64,000 nt of DNA from Lentihominibacter hominis (GCF_014385065.1 NZ_JACRTA010000002.1:62001-126000), one strand, 5' to 3'; shown: positions 40,942 through 50,780, counted from the stretch's first letter. Notes: generated by a model not told the origin, from the sequence alone. Made by a program: numbers and translations.

Positions 40942-40955
40942 AAAACAGGTCAGAT

Positions 40956-41528
40956 ATGCAGGAATTAAAGGAAAAGATCTTAAAAGAAGGCTTGGCTATA
41001 GGTACAGAAGTAGTAAAAGTCGATCGTTTTCTTAATCATATGCTTGATGTGGAGTTTCTTGAGCGTATAGGCAAAGAATTCAGAAAACGATTTGAAGATT
41101 GTGAAATAGACAAGATATTGACTGTGGAAGCAAGCGGTATAGCCGTGGCATGTCTTGCCGCCCAGTATTTTGAATATCCTCTCGTAGTGTTTGCAAAAAA
41201 AACCTCACCTAATACTATGACGGAAGATTTTTATGAAGCGGATGCCAGATCATTTACGAAAGGAACCGTTTCTAAGTTCAGAGTTTCCAAGAATCTTCTT
41301 CATGCCGGTGAAAAGGTGCTGATAATAGATGATTTTATGGCCCACGGAGAAGCATCTCTTGCACTCACAGAGATAGTTAAGCAGGCGGGAGGCGAAATCA
41401 TAGGTATCGGAGCTGTTATAGAAAAAGGGTTTCAAGGCGGGAGCAGGAAACTCAGGGACAGAGGTTATAAAGTTGAATCTCTGGCGGTTATCAGAGAGAT
41501 CTCTGATGGAAATATAATCTTTGACTAA
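40956..41528 (+). CDS. xpt: Xanthine phosphoribosyltransferase
   Basis: 190 residues, normal length. It converts xanthine and PRPP to XMP for purine salvage. The start MQELKEKILKEGLAIGTEVVKVD and the PRPP loop VLIIDDFMAHGEAS (near 120-133) are diagnostic. No purine riboswitch is seen upstream, unlike many xpt operons. A nucleoside transporter operon lies nearby. Confidence 0.92.
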   Translation: MQELKEKILKEGLAIGTEVVKVDRFLNHMLDVEFLERIGKEFRKRFEDCEIDKILTVEASGIAVACLAAQYFEYPLVVFAKKTSPNTMTEDFYEADARSFTKGTVSKFRVSKNLLHAGEKVLIIDDFMAHGEASLALTEIVKQAGGEIIGIGAVIEKGFQGGSRKLRDRGYKVESLAVIREISDGNIIFD

Positions 41529-41553
41529 TAAGTTTTGAAGAAAGTTAAGATAA

Positions 41554-41589
41554 AATGAAGTTCGATAACGTATGGGCTTCATTTTTTTA
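41554..41589 (+). terminator. Terminator of xpt
   Basis: AATGAAG (41554-41560) pairs with CTTCATT (41577-41583), followed by TTTTTTAT. The remaining 230 nt to the next gene contain one promoter and nothing else recognised. Confidence 0.75.
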
Positions 41590-41734
41590 TAATTTAGCCG
41601 TAGCTGTTTATTTTTCCATGCAAATCACTTATGACATACGGAAACGGAAAGAAATGGCATAAAAACTGAAACAGCGTTGTTTTTAATAAAAATTTTTAAG
41701 AATATAAAAGCCGTTTTTGAAGAAGGTATTGCTA

Positions 41735-41763
41735 TTGACATTATGGCAAAAATAAGATATATG
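41735..41763 (+). promoter_or_regulatory. Promoter of the GltB-like gene
   Basis: TTGACA, 17 nt, TATATG, 55 nt before the ATG at 41819. Confidence 0.6.
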
Positions 41764-41818
41764 ATTAGAATAGGTAAAAAAGGATGTTGTCTTCAAGTAA
41801 GATGAAAGGGGAGACGAA

Positions 41819-43231
41819 ATGAAAAAATTTAAATGTTCGGTATGCGGATACGTATACGAGGGCAATGAACCACCTGAAAGATGTCCGGTGTGTTTTCAGC
41901 CGGGGGATATGTTTATAGAATTGGAGCCGGAAGGAGATGAGAAAAAGGGCCCTGAAAAGAGTGCGGATTCCTTTATATCTCCTGATGATGCAAGAGAGGC
42001 AGAGCAGGATCTCAGTTATGATCAGAATTTCATAAGACATGATAAATCATGCAGATATATGGAAGAGATACATGAAATGGCAGTTACAGGGAAATCTCTT
42101 GATTCAGCCATGTGTACTCAGATGCCTATGCCTAATTGGGATGATATACTGATATTAGGCGCACAGCTTAATCCTCCTCCGCTTGATGATGAAGATGAAG
42201 TAGATACAAAAACAGTTATAGGCAAAAATGCAAAAAAACCTATGGTAATAGATAATCCTGTTTACATTTCTCATATGTCTTTCGGAGCTTTATCAAAAGA
42301 GATAAAAACGGCGCTATCGAAGGGGTCGGCTATGGCGCATACTGCAATATGCAGCGGAGAGGGAGGAATTCTTCCTGAAGAAAGAGCAGAAGCATATAAA
42401 TATATTTTTGAATATATTCCAAATAAATACAGTGTTACTGATGAAAATCTCAGATCATCTGACGCCATAGAGATAAAAATAGGACAGGGGACAAAACCCG
42501 GAATGGGAGGACATCTTCCGGGAGAGAAAGTAACCGCTCAGATAGCTGAAATAAGAGGGAAAAAACAGGGTGAAGATATACAGAGCCCCAGTAAGTTCCC
42601 TGAGATAAATTCCAAAGAGGATCTTAAAGATATGGTGAGTATGCTTCGAAGGCGTTCGGAAGGCAGACCGATAGGAATCAAGATTGCAGCGGGGAGGATA
42701 GAAAAGGATCTTGAACATTGTGTATTTGCAGAGCCTGATTTCATAACAATAGATGGGAGAGGCGGAGCAACAGGATCGAGTCCTTATATGCTTAGAGAGG
42801 CGACAACAGTACCTACAGTTTATGCGCTTTATAGAGCAAGAAAATATCTTGATTCGGTGGATTCTGATATTTCACTTGTTATAACGGGCGGTCTGAGAGT
42901 ATCCGCTGACTTTGCAAAAGCTCTTGCTATGGGAGCCGATGCTGTGGCAATAGCTTCGGCAGGACTTATGGCGGCAGCATGCCAGCAGTATAAGATCTGT
43001 GGAACGGGAAACTGTCCTGTGGGGATAGCAACCCAAAACGAGGATCTCAGAAACAGACTGAAGGTGGATGCGGCAGCTCAGAGAGTGGCTAATTTTCTTA
43101 ATGTTTCGCGGGAAGAATTAAAAATGTTTGCAAGGATAACAGGAAATAAATCTGTTCATGACTTGTCAACAGACGATCTTGTAACAGTGAATCACGAGAT
43201 ATCAAGATATACAAATATAAGTCATGCGTAA
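41819..43231 (+). CDS. Rubredoxin-fused FMN-binding glutamate synthase-like protein
   Basis: 470 residues. The first 35 residues form a rubredoxin-like iron site (KCSVCGYVYEGNEPPERCPVC). After a short linker follows the glutamate synthase alpha-barrel with KIGQGTKPGMGGHLPG, FITIDGRGGATGSS and the cysteine cluster CQQYKICGTGNCPVGIATQ for an iron-sulphur centre. It lacks the amidotransferase domain. A role in electron transfer to or from a GltB-type flavin is likely; the true substrate is uncertain. Confidence 0.85.
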   Translation: MKKFKCSVCGYVYEGNEPPERCPVCFQPGDMFIELEPEGDEKKGPEKSADSFISPDDAREAEQDLSYDQNFIRHDKSCRYMEEIHEMAVTGKSLDSAMCTQMPMPNWDDILILGAQLNPPPLDDEDEVDTKTVIGKNAKKPMVIDNPVYISHMSFGALSKEIKTALSKGSAMAHTAICSGEGGILPEERAEAYKYIFEYIPNKYSVTDENLRSSDAIEIKIGQGTKPGMGGHLPGEKVTAQIAEIRGKKQGEDIQSPSKFPEINSKEDLKDMVSMLRRRSEGRPIGIKIAAGRIEKDLEHCVFAEPDFITIDGRGGATGSSPYMLREATTVPTVYALYRARKYLDSVDSDISLVITGGLRVSADFAKALAMGADAVAIASAGLMAAACQQYKICGTGNCPVGIATQNEDLRNRLKVDAAAQRVANFLNVSREELKMFARITGNKSVHDLSTDDLVTVNHEISRYTNISHA

Positions 43232-43270
43232 AAATCCTGACAAAAAAATTACTTTTAATACATTTTTTTG

Positions 43271-43299
43271 TTGGACTAATGAAAAATAAATATTATAAT
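43271..43299 (+). promoter_or_regulatory. Promoter of the nucleoside ABC operon
   Basis: TTGGAC, 17 nt, TATAAT, 45 nt before the start of the bmp gene. No riboswitch fold is seen in the short leader. Confidence 0.7.
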
Positions 43300-43343
43300 A
43301 TACGAAGAAATATCACAATAATTTACACGGAGGAATTAGAAAG

Positions 43344-44447
43344 ATGAAAAAAGTACTAACAGTATTGTTAGCCGCAATTATGGTATTTGCTTTGGCTGCA
43401 TGTGGAGGAGACGACAGCAGCAAGGGTGAAAACGGTAAAGTGGGAGCGCTTTATATCGGAAATGTAAACGATGGCGGTTTCACGCAGAGTATGAATGAAG
43501 GCCTTGAAAAGGCAACAGAGGAAAATGGTCTTGAGCTGCTTATAAAAGAAAATTTAGGTGAAAATGATGCACAGGCCATTAAGGATGCTGTAACGAACTT
43601 TATTGATCAGGGATGTACTATCGTAGTAGGATGTTCGTTCGGATATGGGGAGATCATGGATGAACTGGCCAATTCCGGAGACTATGATGACATTACGTTC
43701 CTGCACTTTTCCGGAACGTATCAGAATGATACAAATATGGAAAACTTTTTCGGTTCTATGGAAGAAGCCAGATATCTCAGCGGGATGGCTGCTGCAGCAG
43801 CCAGTGAGAAAGGCGTTCTCGGATATGTGGCAGCATACCCTTATACAGAAGTACAGATAGGGATTAATGCATTTACTTTGGGAGCTCAGGCAATAAATCC
43901 GGATGTTGAGGTAAAGGTTATCTATATCAATACATGGGGAGATGCTGAGATTGAGAAGACAGGCGCTGAGCAGCTTATTGCGGCAGGATGCGATGTGCTG
44001 ACTTATCATGCTGATTCGACTGCTACACAGCTTGCTGCTAAAGAAGCAGGAATCTATACTACAGGTTGGAACTCTGATAACAATGTTGCAGGAGACAGCT
44101 ATCTGACAGCCCCTTATTGGGATATGGCAACATACTTTACTCCGACATTCGAAAAGATTCTCGCTGGTGAGTGGAAACCGACAGGGAATAAGCCTTTCAG
44201 CTATTACGGTTCTATGGAAAGTGGTCTGATCTGTATAGATGATTTTGGATCGGCAGTTCCTGAGGATGCACTGAAGAAGATTGAGGAAGTAAAGGCCAAG
44301 ATGGAAAACGGCGAATTTGATGTATTCTCCGGAGAAATTAAATATACTGACGGAAGCCTTCTCTGCAAGGACGGACAGACATTGACAGATGAAGAGATCT
44401 GGAAGATCAACAAAGAGATTGAAGGCGTGACAGCAACTTCCAACTAG
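43344..44447 (+). CDS. BMP-family nucleoside-binding lipoprotein
   Basis: 367 residues. The signal peptide ends at the lipobox LAAC (cysteine 20). The body begins VGALYIGNVNDGGFTQSM and has GCSFGYGEIMDELA, YHADSTATQL and GSMESGLICIDDFG, typical of PnrA/Med-type proteins that bind purine nucleosides for an ABC importer. The importer genes follow. CGGAGG precedes the ATG. Confidence 0.9.
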   Translation: MKKVLTVLLAAIMVFALAACGGDDSSKGENGKVGALYIGNVNDGGFTQSMNEGLEKATEENGLELLIKENLGENDAQAIKDAVTNFIDQGCTIVVGCSFGYGEIMDELANSGDYDDITFLHFSGTYQNDTNMENFFGSMEEARYLSGMAAAAASEKGVLGYVAAYPYTEVQIGINAFTLGAQAINPDVEVKVIYINTWGDAEIEKTGAEQLIAAGCDVLTYHADSTATQLAAKEAGIYTTGWNSDNNVAGDSYLTAPYWDMATYFTPTFEKILAGEWKPTGNKPFSYYGSMESGLICIDDFGSAVPEDALKKIEEVKAKMENGEFDVFSGEIKYTDGSLLCKDGQTLTDEEIWKINKEIEGVTATSN

Positions 44448-44490
44448 TAAAATTATCATATTTATAAAAAACTAATATTATGATATAGTA

Positions 44491-44518
44491 ATAAGGGGAA
44501 CTATATAGTTCCCCTTAT
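44491..44518. repeat. Perfect palindrome between bmp and the ATPase gene
   Basis: Each half is ATAAGGGGAACTAT, so the 28 nt are fully self-complementary; as RNA they form a 12-bp stem. It is not followed by a T run. Its likely purpose is to stabilise the bmp message and lower expression of the transporter genes behind it, common in binding-protein operons. Confidence 0.7.
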
Positions 44519-44564
44519 ACTATTTATAAAGGAAGTATCGGTGCAGCGTATACGGAGGAATACA

Positions 44565-46085
44565 GTGGAGCAGAATCTTGCAATAGAAATGAAAAATATC
44601 AGCAAAAGCTTCGGATCGCATAAAGCCAATGATAATGTGGATCTTTCTGTCAGAAAAGGGGAGGTTCATGCATTACTTGGCGAAAACGGCGCAGGGAAGT
44701 CAACACTGATGAATATGTTGTCTGGAATATATACACCTGATTCCGGACACATTAAGATCAACGGAGAAGAAGTCCATTTTTCATCGCCAAAGGATTCGAT
44801 AAGAATGGGCATAGGAATGATACATCAGCATTTTAAACTTGTAGACGTGATGACTGCTAAGGAAAATATTATAATAGGGCAGCGCACGAATTTTTTCGTT
44901 CATGGCAAAAGTCTTACAAAGAAGGTTAAAACCCTTTCAGATCAGTATGGCCTTGACGTGGATCCTGATAAAAAGGTCTATGATATGTCAGTGGGAGAAA
45001 AACAGACACTGGAAATAATAAAGGTTTTATATAGAGGAGCGAAGATCCTTATCATGGACGAGCCTACCGCAGTATTAACTCCACAGGAAATAAAAAAACT
45101 TTTCAGGGTAATAAGAAATATGAAGGAACGAGGCTGTTCTATAGTAATTATTACACATAAGCTTAATGAAGTGATGGAGATTTCCGATAGAGTTACGGTA
45201 CTTAGGAAAGGACAGTCCATAGGAACTGTTGAAACAAAAGATATTCAGGTTTCCAATCTTATAGAGATGATGGTAGGAAAAAAAGTTGACCTGTCTATAG
45301 AAAAGGAGAAATTCCGGGATAAAAAAACGCTTCTTAATCTTGATGAAATAACGGTTCTTGACGGAGAGGGAAAGGAAGCTGTTTCTGATATAAGTTTTGA
45401 ATTGTCATCTCATGAGATTGTGGGTGTGGCAGGAGTAGCCAACAGTGGGCAAAAAGAATTGTGTGAAGCTATAGCGGGTTTGATAAAAGCTCAAAAAGGA
45501 AGAATCTTTTTTGATGGGGAAAATATAGTGGGGAAAACTCCCAGGGATATAATAAGACTTGGAATACGTATGGGATTTATACCTGAAGACCGTCTTGGAA
45601 TGGGGCTTGTCGGAGGAATGGATATAGTGCATAACATAATACTGAAAGATTATCAGAATCGTCCCGGTTTTATACTTCATAGAGGACCCTGTATCAAAAA
45701 AGCTGAAAGACTGGTGGAAGCTTTGGACATTCAGACTCCGAGTATATATACCCCGGTTAAAAAGCTGTCAGGCGGAAATGTTCAGAAAGTATTGCTGGGC
45801 AGGGAAATAGATTCATCGCCAAAGGTCCTGATAACGGCATATCCTGTTAGGGGACTCGATATTGGAGCTTCTTATAAGATTTATGAACTTCTCAATGAAC
45901 AGAAAAGAAACGGCGTAGGAGTATTGTTTGTCGGTGAGGACTTAGATGTATTGATGGATCTGTGCGACAGAATAGTTGTCCTGTGTCATGGAGAAATAAC
46001 GGGGATAGTAGATCCTGATAAGGTGACAAAAGAAGATATAGGTCTTCTGATGACAGGAAAAACAGAAGAGGAGGTGAGTGCGTAA
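44565..46085 (+). CDS. nupA: Nucleoside ABC transporter ATP-binding protein
   Basis: 506 residues with two ATPase domains. First: Walker A GENGAGKST, signature MSVGEKQTLEI and Walker B ILIMDEPTA. Second: LSGGNVQKVLLGREI and VLITAYPVRGLDIGA, in which the catalytic glutamate is missing (YP for DE); the family usually has a weak second site. It powers uptake through the two permeases. GTG 44565 has ACGGAGG upstream; a longer frame from 44541 lies across that site. Confidence 0.88.
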   Translation: MEQNLAIEMKNISKSFGSHKANDNVDLSVRKGEVHALLGENGAGKSTLMNMLSGIYTPDSGHIKINGEEVHFSSPKDSIRMGIGMIHQHFKLVDVMTAKENIIIGQRTNFFVHGKSLTKKVKTLSDQYGLDVDPDKKVYDMSVGEKQTLEIIKVLYRGAKILIMDEPTAVLTPQEIKKLFRVIRNMKERGCSIVIITHKLNEVMEISDRVTVLRKGQSIGTVETKDIQVSNLIEMMVGKKVDLSIEKEKFRDKKTLLNLDEITVLDGEGKEAVSDISFELSSHEIVGVAGVANSGQKELCEAIAGLIKAQKGRIFFDGENIVGKTPRDIIRLGIRMGFIPEDRLGMGLVGGMDIVHNIILKDYQNRPGFILHRGPCIKKAERLVEALDIQTPSIYTPVKKLSGGNVQKVLLGREIDSSPKVLITAYPVRGLDIGASYKIYELLNEQKRNGVGVLFVGEDLDVLMDLCDRIVVLCHGEITGIVDPDKVTKEDIGLLMTGKTEEEVSA

Positions 46086-47161
46086 TGGATTTTATAAGAC
46101 TTACTAAGCGTGACGATCTTCCCAGAAGCAAAGAATTATTGATAACAGTACTGGCTGTTTTTCTTTCAATAGTATTCGCAGGAGTTATTCTCGCTGTTTT
46201 TGGATTGAATCCGTTTCATATTTTTAAGGAAGTCATATTAGGGTCCCTGGGAACTGAACTGAGAATAAAGCAAACCATAGTCAAGGCCGTACCATTGATA
46301 ATAACATCACTGGGGATAATTGTAGCATTTAAAATGAAGTTCTGGAATATCGGAGCAGAAGGACAAATAACAATGGGAGCTCTGGGAGCTACATGGGTGG
46401 CGCTTAATCTCAGCCCGGATCTTCCGCAGCCCGTAATGCTTTTTCTCATGATAGTGGCGGCAGTTATATGCGGAGGAATATGGGCTTTTATACCGGCCAT
46501 ATTTAAAGCGAAATTAGGAACTAATGAGACAATATTCACACTTATGATGAATTATGTGGCTATAAAGTTTGTTACATATCTTCAGTATGGTCCATGGAGA
46601 GATCCGTCTGTCAATGGATTTCCGAGGATACCCAGATTTCCTGCAAGTGCTGAACTTCCGGTGCTGGGAGGTATACATATAGGTTGGATACTGGCTATAC
46701 TTGCTACTGTAGCTGTATATTTTTTCATGAAGCATACCAAGAAAGGGTACGAAATAGCTGTAGTAGGAGAGAGTGTCGAGACTGCAAGATATGCCGGCAT
46801 GAATATAAGCCGGATAATAGTTACTGCTATGCTGATATCGGGAGGCTTGTGTGGAATAACAGGAATGATACAGGTTTCTGCAGTAGAGAAGTCTTTGGTA
46901 TATGGAATAGCCAATAACTATGGCTTCACTGCTATAATACCTGCGTGGCTGTCTAAACTTAATGCCGGAACAGCATTTTTTGTATGTATCGTATTTGCTA
47001 TGCTCGTACAGGGAGGAGAATATATACAGATTGCACTGGGAGTTCCAAGTGCGGTATCAGATATTGTACAGGGGCTTATTCTGTTTTTCATCTTGGGAAG
47101 CGAGTTTTTCATGAGATATAAAGTACATATAGGAAGAAATAAAGAAGAGGAGGTGGCATAA
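46085..47161 (+). CDS. nupB: Nucleoside ABC transporter permease 1
   Basis: 358 residues, about 10 membrane segments. Recognisable family motif GLNPFHIFKEVILGSLGTEL and FWNIGAEGQITMGALGATW. Starts at the TAATG junction with the ATPase gene, behind GAGGAGGTG. Confidence 0.9.
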   Translation: MDFIRLTKRDDLPRSKELLITVLAVFLSIVFAGVILAVFGLNPFHIFKEVILGSLGTELRIKQTIVKAVPLIITSLGIIVAFKMKFWNIGAEGQITMGALGATWVALNLSPDLPQPVMLFLMIVAAVICGGIWAFIPAIFKAKLGTNETIFTLMMNYVAIKFVTYLQYGPWRDPSVNGFPRIPRFPASAELPVLGGIHIGWILAILATVAVYFFMKHTKKGYEIAVVGESVETARYAGMNISRIIVTAMLISGGLCGITGMIQVSAVEKSLVYGIANNYGFTAIIPAWLSKLNAGTAFFVCIVFAMLVQGGEYIQIALGVPSAVSDIVQGLILFFILGSEFFMRYKVHIGRNKEEEVA

Positions 47162-47163
47162 TC

Positions 47164-48090
47164 ATGACTGATTTTTTAGCGGCATGTATAGTAGCGGGAA
47201 CTCCGTTGATTTTCGCCACTCTCGGTGAACTCATAACTGAAAAATCGGGAAGCACTAATCTGGGTGTGGAAGGAATGATGCTCATAGGAGCGGTGATGGG
47301 GTTTGTAGCGGCTTTGAATACAGAAAACGCCATTGCGGCAATATTGGTTGCCGCTGTGGCAGGAGCAGGAGGAGCGCTGATTTTTGCTGTGCTAACCGTT
47401 ACTCTCAGAGCGAATCAGATTGTCTGCGGGCTTACATTGACTATATTCGGAACGGGGTTTGCTCAATTCGTAGGTGAATCAATGCTTGGGACCAGTGCGC
47501 CTTCTCAGATAACTGAGTTTTTCGCTAAGATATCGATCCCACTTTTGGGAGATGTACCGTTTATAGGGCCTATATTTTTCAGACAGGATATGTTCGTATA
47601 TCTAAGTTATATATTATGCGCTCTTGCAGCCGTCTATATGTATAAGACACGGATGGGCATGAACCTTAAAGCTCTTGGGGAAAGCAATGCGGCAGCTGAC
47701 GCTTCAGGTATAAATGTAACGTTGTATAAGTATGTACACATACTTATAGGAGGAGCTCTTTGCGGTCTTGGCGGAGCGTATCTTTCCCTTGTACGTATGC
47801 CGATATGGCAGGAAAATATAGTAAACGGAAGGGGCTGGATAGCTGTAGCTCTCGTTATCTTTGTAGCATGGAATCCTATAAAAGGCTTTTTCGGAGGGGC
47901 TCTTTTCGGAGGCCTCAGCATATTGGGGCTCAAACTTCAGGCAATGGGATTCAATATATCACAATATCTTGTTGATATGATTCCATATGTAGCTACGATT
48001 TTGATTGTTATATTCAGTACATATAAAAAGAAAAAAGATAGTCAGCCTCCCGCTGATTTGGGGAATAATTACTTTAGAGAGGAGCGATGA
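47164..48090 (+). CDS. nupC: Nucleoside ABC transporter permease 2
   Basis: 308 residues with about eight membrane segments. TPLIFATLGELITEKSGSTN and LGVEGMMLIGAVMGF are typical of the second permease of BMP-type transporters. GAGGAGG precedes the ATG; it follows nupB by 2 nt. Confidence 0.9.
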   Translation: MTDFLAACIVAGTPLIFATLGELITEKSGSTNLGVEGMMLIGAVMGFVAALNTENAIAAILVAAVAGAGGALIFAVLTVTLRANQIVCGLTLTIFGTGFAQFVGESMLGTSAPSQITEFFAKISIPLLGDVPFIGPIFFRQDMFVYLSYILCALAAVYMYKTRMGMNLKALGESNAAADASGINVTLYKYVHILIGGALCGLGGAYLSLVRMPIWQENIVNGRGWIAVALVIFVAWNPIKGFFGGALFGGLSILGLKLQAMGFNISQYLVDMIPYVATILIVIFSTYKKKKDSQPPADLGNNYFREER

Positions 48091-48093
48091 TTA

Positions 48094-48639
48094 ATGGTAT
48101 ATGTTCATCTGGCTGAAGGATTTGAGGAAATAGAAGCGTTGACTGTAGTGGATGTTCTTAGAAGAGCCGGCATAGATACGAAAACGGTTTCCGTTTCCCG
48201 GAACCGTATTGTTACAGGGACACATGGTGTGCCTGTGGAATCAGACATTCTTTATGAAGATGCGGATTATGGCAGATGCGATATGATTGTTCTTCCCGGA
48301 GGAATGCCCGGAGCGGCAAATCTGCAGGCTCATGATGGTCTCACATCACATATAAAAGATTTTGCTCAAAAGGGTAAAAAGCTTGCGGCCATATGTGCAG
48401 CTCCTATGATATTTGGATCATGTGGAATCTTGAAAGGAAAGAAAGCCACTGTTTATCCGGGGATGGAAGAAACTCTGGAAGGCGCTGAAGTTAGCGCAGA
48501 ATCTGTGACAGTAGACGGGAATATTATAACAGGCAGAGGACCGGCTCTTGCTATGGAATTCGCTCTGACTCTTGTAAAAAGTATAATGGGAAAGGAAGTA
48601 TCCGATGACGTAGCAAAAGATATGCTGTGCATCAGATAG
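48094..48639 (+). CDS. DJ-1/PfpI family protein
   Basis: 181 residues. The conserved EGFEEIEALT at the start and nucleophile elbow AAICAAPMIFG (cysteine near 97) are those of the DJ-1/YajL subfamily, which protects proteins and metabolites from damage or acts as a chaperone. 3 nt after nupC, perhaps still in that operon. Confidence 0.88.
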   Translation: MVYVHLAEGFEEIEALTVVDVLRRAGIDTKTVSVSRNRIVTGTHGVPVESDILYEDADYGRCDMIVLPGGMPGAANLQAHDGLTSHIKDFAQKGKKLAAICAAPMIFGSCGILKGKKATVYPGMEETLEGAEVSAESVTVDGNIITGRGPALAMEFALTLVKSIMGKEVSDDVAKDMLCIR

Positions 48640-48647
48640 AGAAAATC

Positions 48648-49499
48648 ATGAGCATGATTGAAAGGGTTGTAGGGGAGAGGGATATTCATAAGGTGGATCT
48701 TCATATTCATACTTATTATTCCGACGGACAGGCAAGTCCGTCATCTATAGTAAAAAAGGCCGCAGTTATGGGATATTCAGTTATAGCTATAACTGACCAT
48801 GATGGAACAGGCGGAGTAAAAGAGGCTTTGACTGAGGGAAAAGAAGAAGGCCTTGTGGTAATACCTGGTATAGAACTGGCAACAGAACTGGAAGCTGGCA
48901 TAGGACTTCACATATTGGGATATGATATGGACACAGATGATCCTGGTTTCAGAAAGATTGTTTCAGATCTTGCGAAACGGAGGCATAGTCGTAATGAGAA
49001 ACTTATAGGTGTTTTGCGGGATATGGGATATGATATATATCTTGACGAACTGGAAAAAAAGCAGCCGGGCGGGTTCGTAGGCAAACCTGTAATAGCCAGA
49101 GCTCTTGCGGAAAAAGGATATGTGAAAGATTATCGGGAGGCTTTTGAAGATGGTCATTTTTTAGAAAGCTTTAAGGCTAAAACTGTTAAGAAAGAAAAGT
49201 TGTCTGCAGAGCAAGCCATTGATGTTATAAACAGGGCAGGAGGCTTTGCGGTGCTGGCACATCCTATACAAACCAGGCATATAGGCAAGCCCGGCAGTGA
49301 AGAATTTTTCTTTAATATGGAGAAAATAATAACAGAGTTAAAAAATAAAGGGCTTAAAGGTTTGGAATGCTATCATCCGGATCAGAATTCTGAGCATACT
49401 GCCCGATTTATTAAAATAGCTGAAAAGTATGATCTTTTGATAACCAGAGGTTCTGATTTTCATGGGGCTGATTACAGTTATGCTGAACCGACAGCATAA
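48648..49499 (+). CDS. PHP-domain phosphoesterase (RNase AM / YciV-like)
   Basis: About 283 residues. The metal ligands DLHIHTYYSDG, ITDHD, IPGIELAT, LAHPIQ and RGSDFHG define the PHP family of the TrpH/YciV type, which remove 5' nucleotides or phosphates from RNA or nucleotides. The ATG at 48648 is preferred to an upstream GTG 48627 that overlaps the DJ-1 gene. Confidence 0.85.
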   Translation: MSMIERVVGERDIHKVDLHIHTYYSDGQASPSSIVKKAAVMGYSVIAITDHDGTGGVKEALTEGKEEGLVVIPGIELATELEAGIGLHILGYDMDTDDPGFRKIVSDLAKRRHSRNEKLIGVLRDMGYDIYLDELEKKQPGGFVGKPVIARALAEKGYVKDYREAFEDGHFLESFKAKTVKKEKLSAEQAIDVINRAGGFAVLAHPIQTRHIGKPGSEEFFFNMEKIITELKNKGLKGLECYHPDQNSEHTARFIKIAEKYDLLITRGSDFHGADYSYAEPTA

Positions 49500-49521
49500 A
49501 GTATTATAAAAAATAATAATG

Positions 49522-49573
49522 AAAGCATTTGAGATTTGATGAGGATTCAATATTTCAGATGCTTTTTCTTTGT
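49522..49573 (+). terminator. Terminator after the PHP gene
   Basis: AAAGCATTTGA (49522-49532) pairs with TCAGATGCTTT (49555-49565), one mismatch as G-U, followed by TTCTTTG. Confidence 0.7.
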
Positions 49574-49679
49574 GTGTATGAAGAAAAAGGATATGGGAAT
49601 AATAGTTAAGGAAACTATTTCCTAAAGGAAATGGAAAACAAATCCCGAGAGGGAAAAAATCACAAAGGAAGAATTTATT

Positions 49680-50780
49680 ATGAAAAGCTTTATGGAAAGC
49701 GGGGCGCCCGTCCCCCGCAGGGGAATGTTGATTTTTGTTATCGCAGGCGCATTACTGATGGCAGCTTCTATAATGGCAGGAGCAATAATGTCACCTGAGG
49801 GAAAGGATATCCCGGTAGTTTTGGCTGATGGAGAAGTAATAACACCTCCTTGGTATATAACGATAGATGGAGAAAAGATCGCATTGGTAGACTCCCAGCA
49901 GACGGCTCAAGAAGTGGTCGGCGACGTGATAGAAGAGTACCGCAGAGGCAGCGGAACTGTTTTGGATATCGAGGTGAAGGAAGAAACACAAACGGAGAAG
50001 ATGGAGATCAAAAATGGAGATAAAGCTCCGGATATCCTGACCGAAAAAGAAGCGAAAGAACTTTTATCGGAAGGAAAAAACGGTGAAAGTTATCTTACAG
50101 TAGTTACTACTGAAGAACAGGTGCAGCAGGAACCTATAGAGTTTGAACAGGAATATAAACCGGAGCCTGATATGTATATCGGAGAAAAAAAGGTGGAGAC
50201 AGAGGGAAAGGAAGGAACAAAGGAAGTTGTAAAAAAAGTAGTTAAAGAAAACGGCCGAAGCATCCGAGAAGAAGTACTTGAAGAAGAAGTTCTCGAAGAA
50301 CCTCAGGAAGAAATAGTCCTGACCGGAACAAAAAATTATGACGGGTATGGAGGCGGAACCGGCAATTACAGCGGAGACAATGTTTCATATGATCCGTCGG
50401 CTGTCTATGAGACTCTTGGCAATCCTATAGATAATATATATATTTCATCCGGATTCGGACAGAGATGGGGAAGGCTGCACAGTGGCATAGATTTTGCTTT
50501 GGCTCAGGGAAACTCTATATACGCTGCAGATGATGGTCAGGTGTATTTTTCGGGAGTTTCCGGAGGATATGGTAATCTTGTCAAAATAGATCACGGTAAT
50601 GGTATGCAGACCTATTATGCTCACTGCAGTAAATTACTTGTATCTCAGGGGCAGCATGTGAGTAAAGGAGAAAAGATAGCGCTCGTAGGATCCACAGGCA
50701 ATTCCACAGGACCACATCTTCATTTTGAGGTGATAATAAACGGAAATTGTGTCAATCCTCTGGATTTTCTGGACTTGTAA
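49680..50780 (+). CDS. M23 peptidase with G5 domain, membrane-anchored
   Basis: 366 residues. A membrane anchor at 15-37, then a DUF348/G5-type stalk (YLTVVTTEEQVQQEPIEF, KVVKENGRSIREEV) and the lysostaphin-like M23 domain with HSGIDFA, and HLHFEV for zinc. It cuts peptidoglycan cross-links in growth or sporulation. The upstream 100 nt contain a small hairpin TTAAGGAAA/TTTCCTAA near 49607 only. Confidence 0.85.
   Translation: MKSFMESGAPVPRRGMLIFVIAGALLMAASIMAGAIMSPEGKDIPVVLADGEVITPPWYITIDGEKIALVDSQQTAQEVVGDVIEEYRRGSGTVLDIEVKEETQTEKMEIKNGDKAPDILTEKEAKELLSEGKNGESYLTVVTTEEQVQQEPIEFEQEYKPEPDMYIGEKKVETEGKEGTKEVVKKVVKENGRSIREEVLEEEVLEEPQEEIVLTGTKNYDGYGGGTGNYSGDNVSYDPSAVYETLGNPIDNIYISSGFGQRWGRLHSGIDFALAQGNSIYAADDGQVYFSGVSGGYGNLVKIDHGNGMQTYYAHCSKLLVSQGQHVSKGEKIALVGSTGNSTGPHLHFEVIINGNCVNPLDFLDL

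Noticed and set aside
40942-40955. Purine riboswitch before xpt
   Set aside because: Only 14 nt separate xpt from the previous gene, and no riboswitch core is seen in the leader of the nucleoside transporter operon either.
49574-49679. Cyclic-di-AMP (ydaO) riboswitch before the M23 peptidase
   Set aside because: Such riboswitches often precede wall hydrolase genes, but only about 100 nt are available and the known core is not seen.
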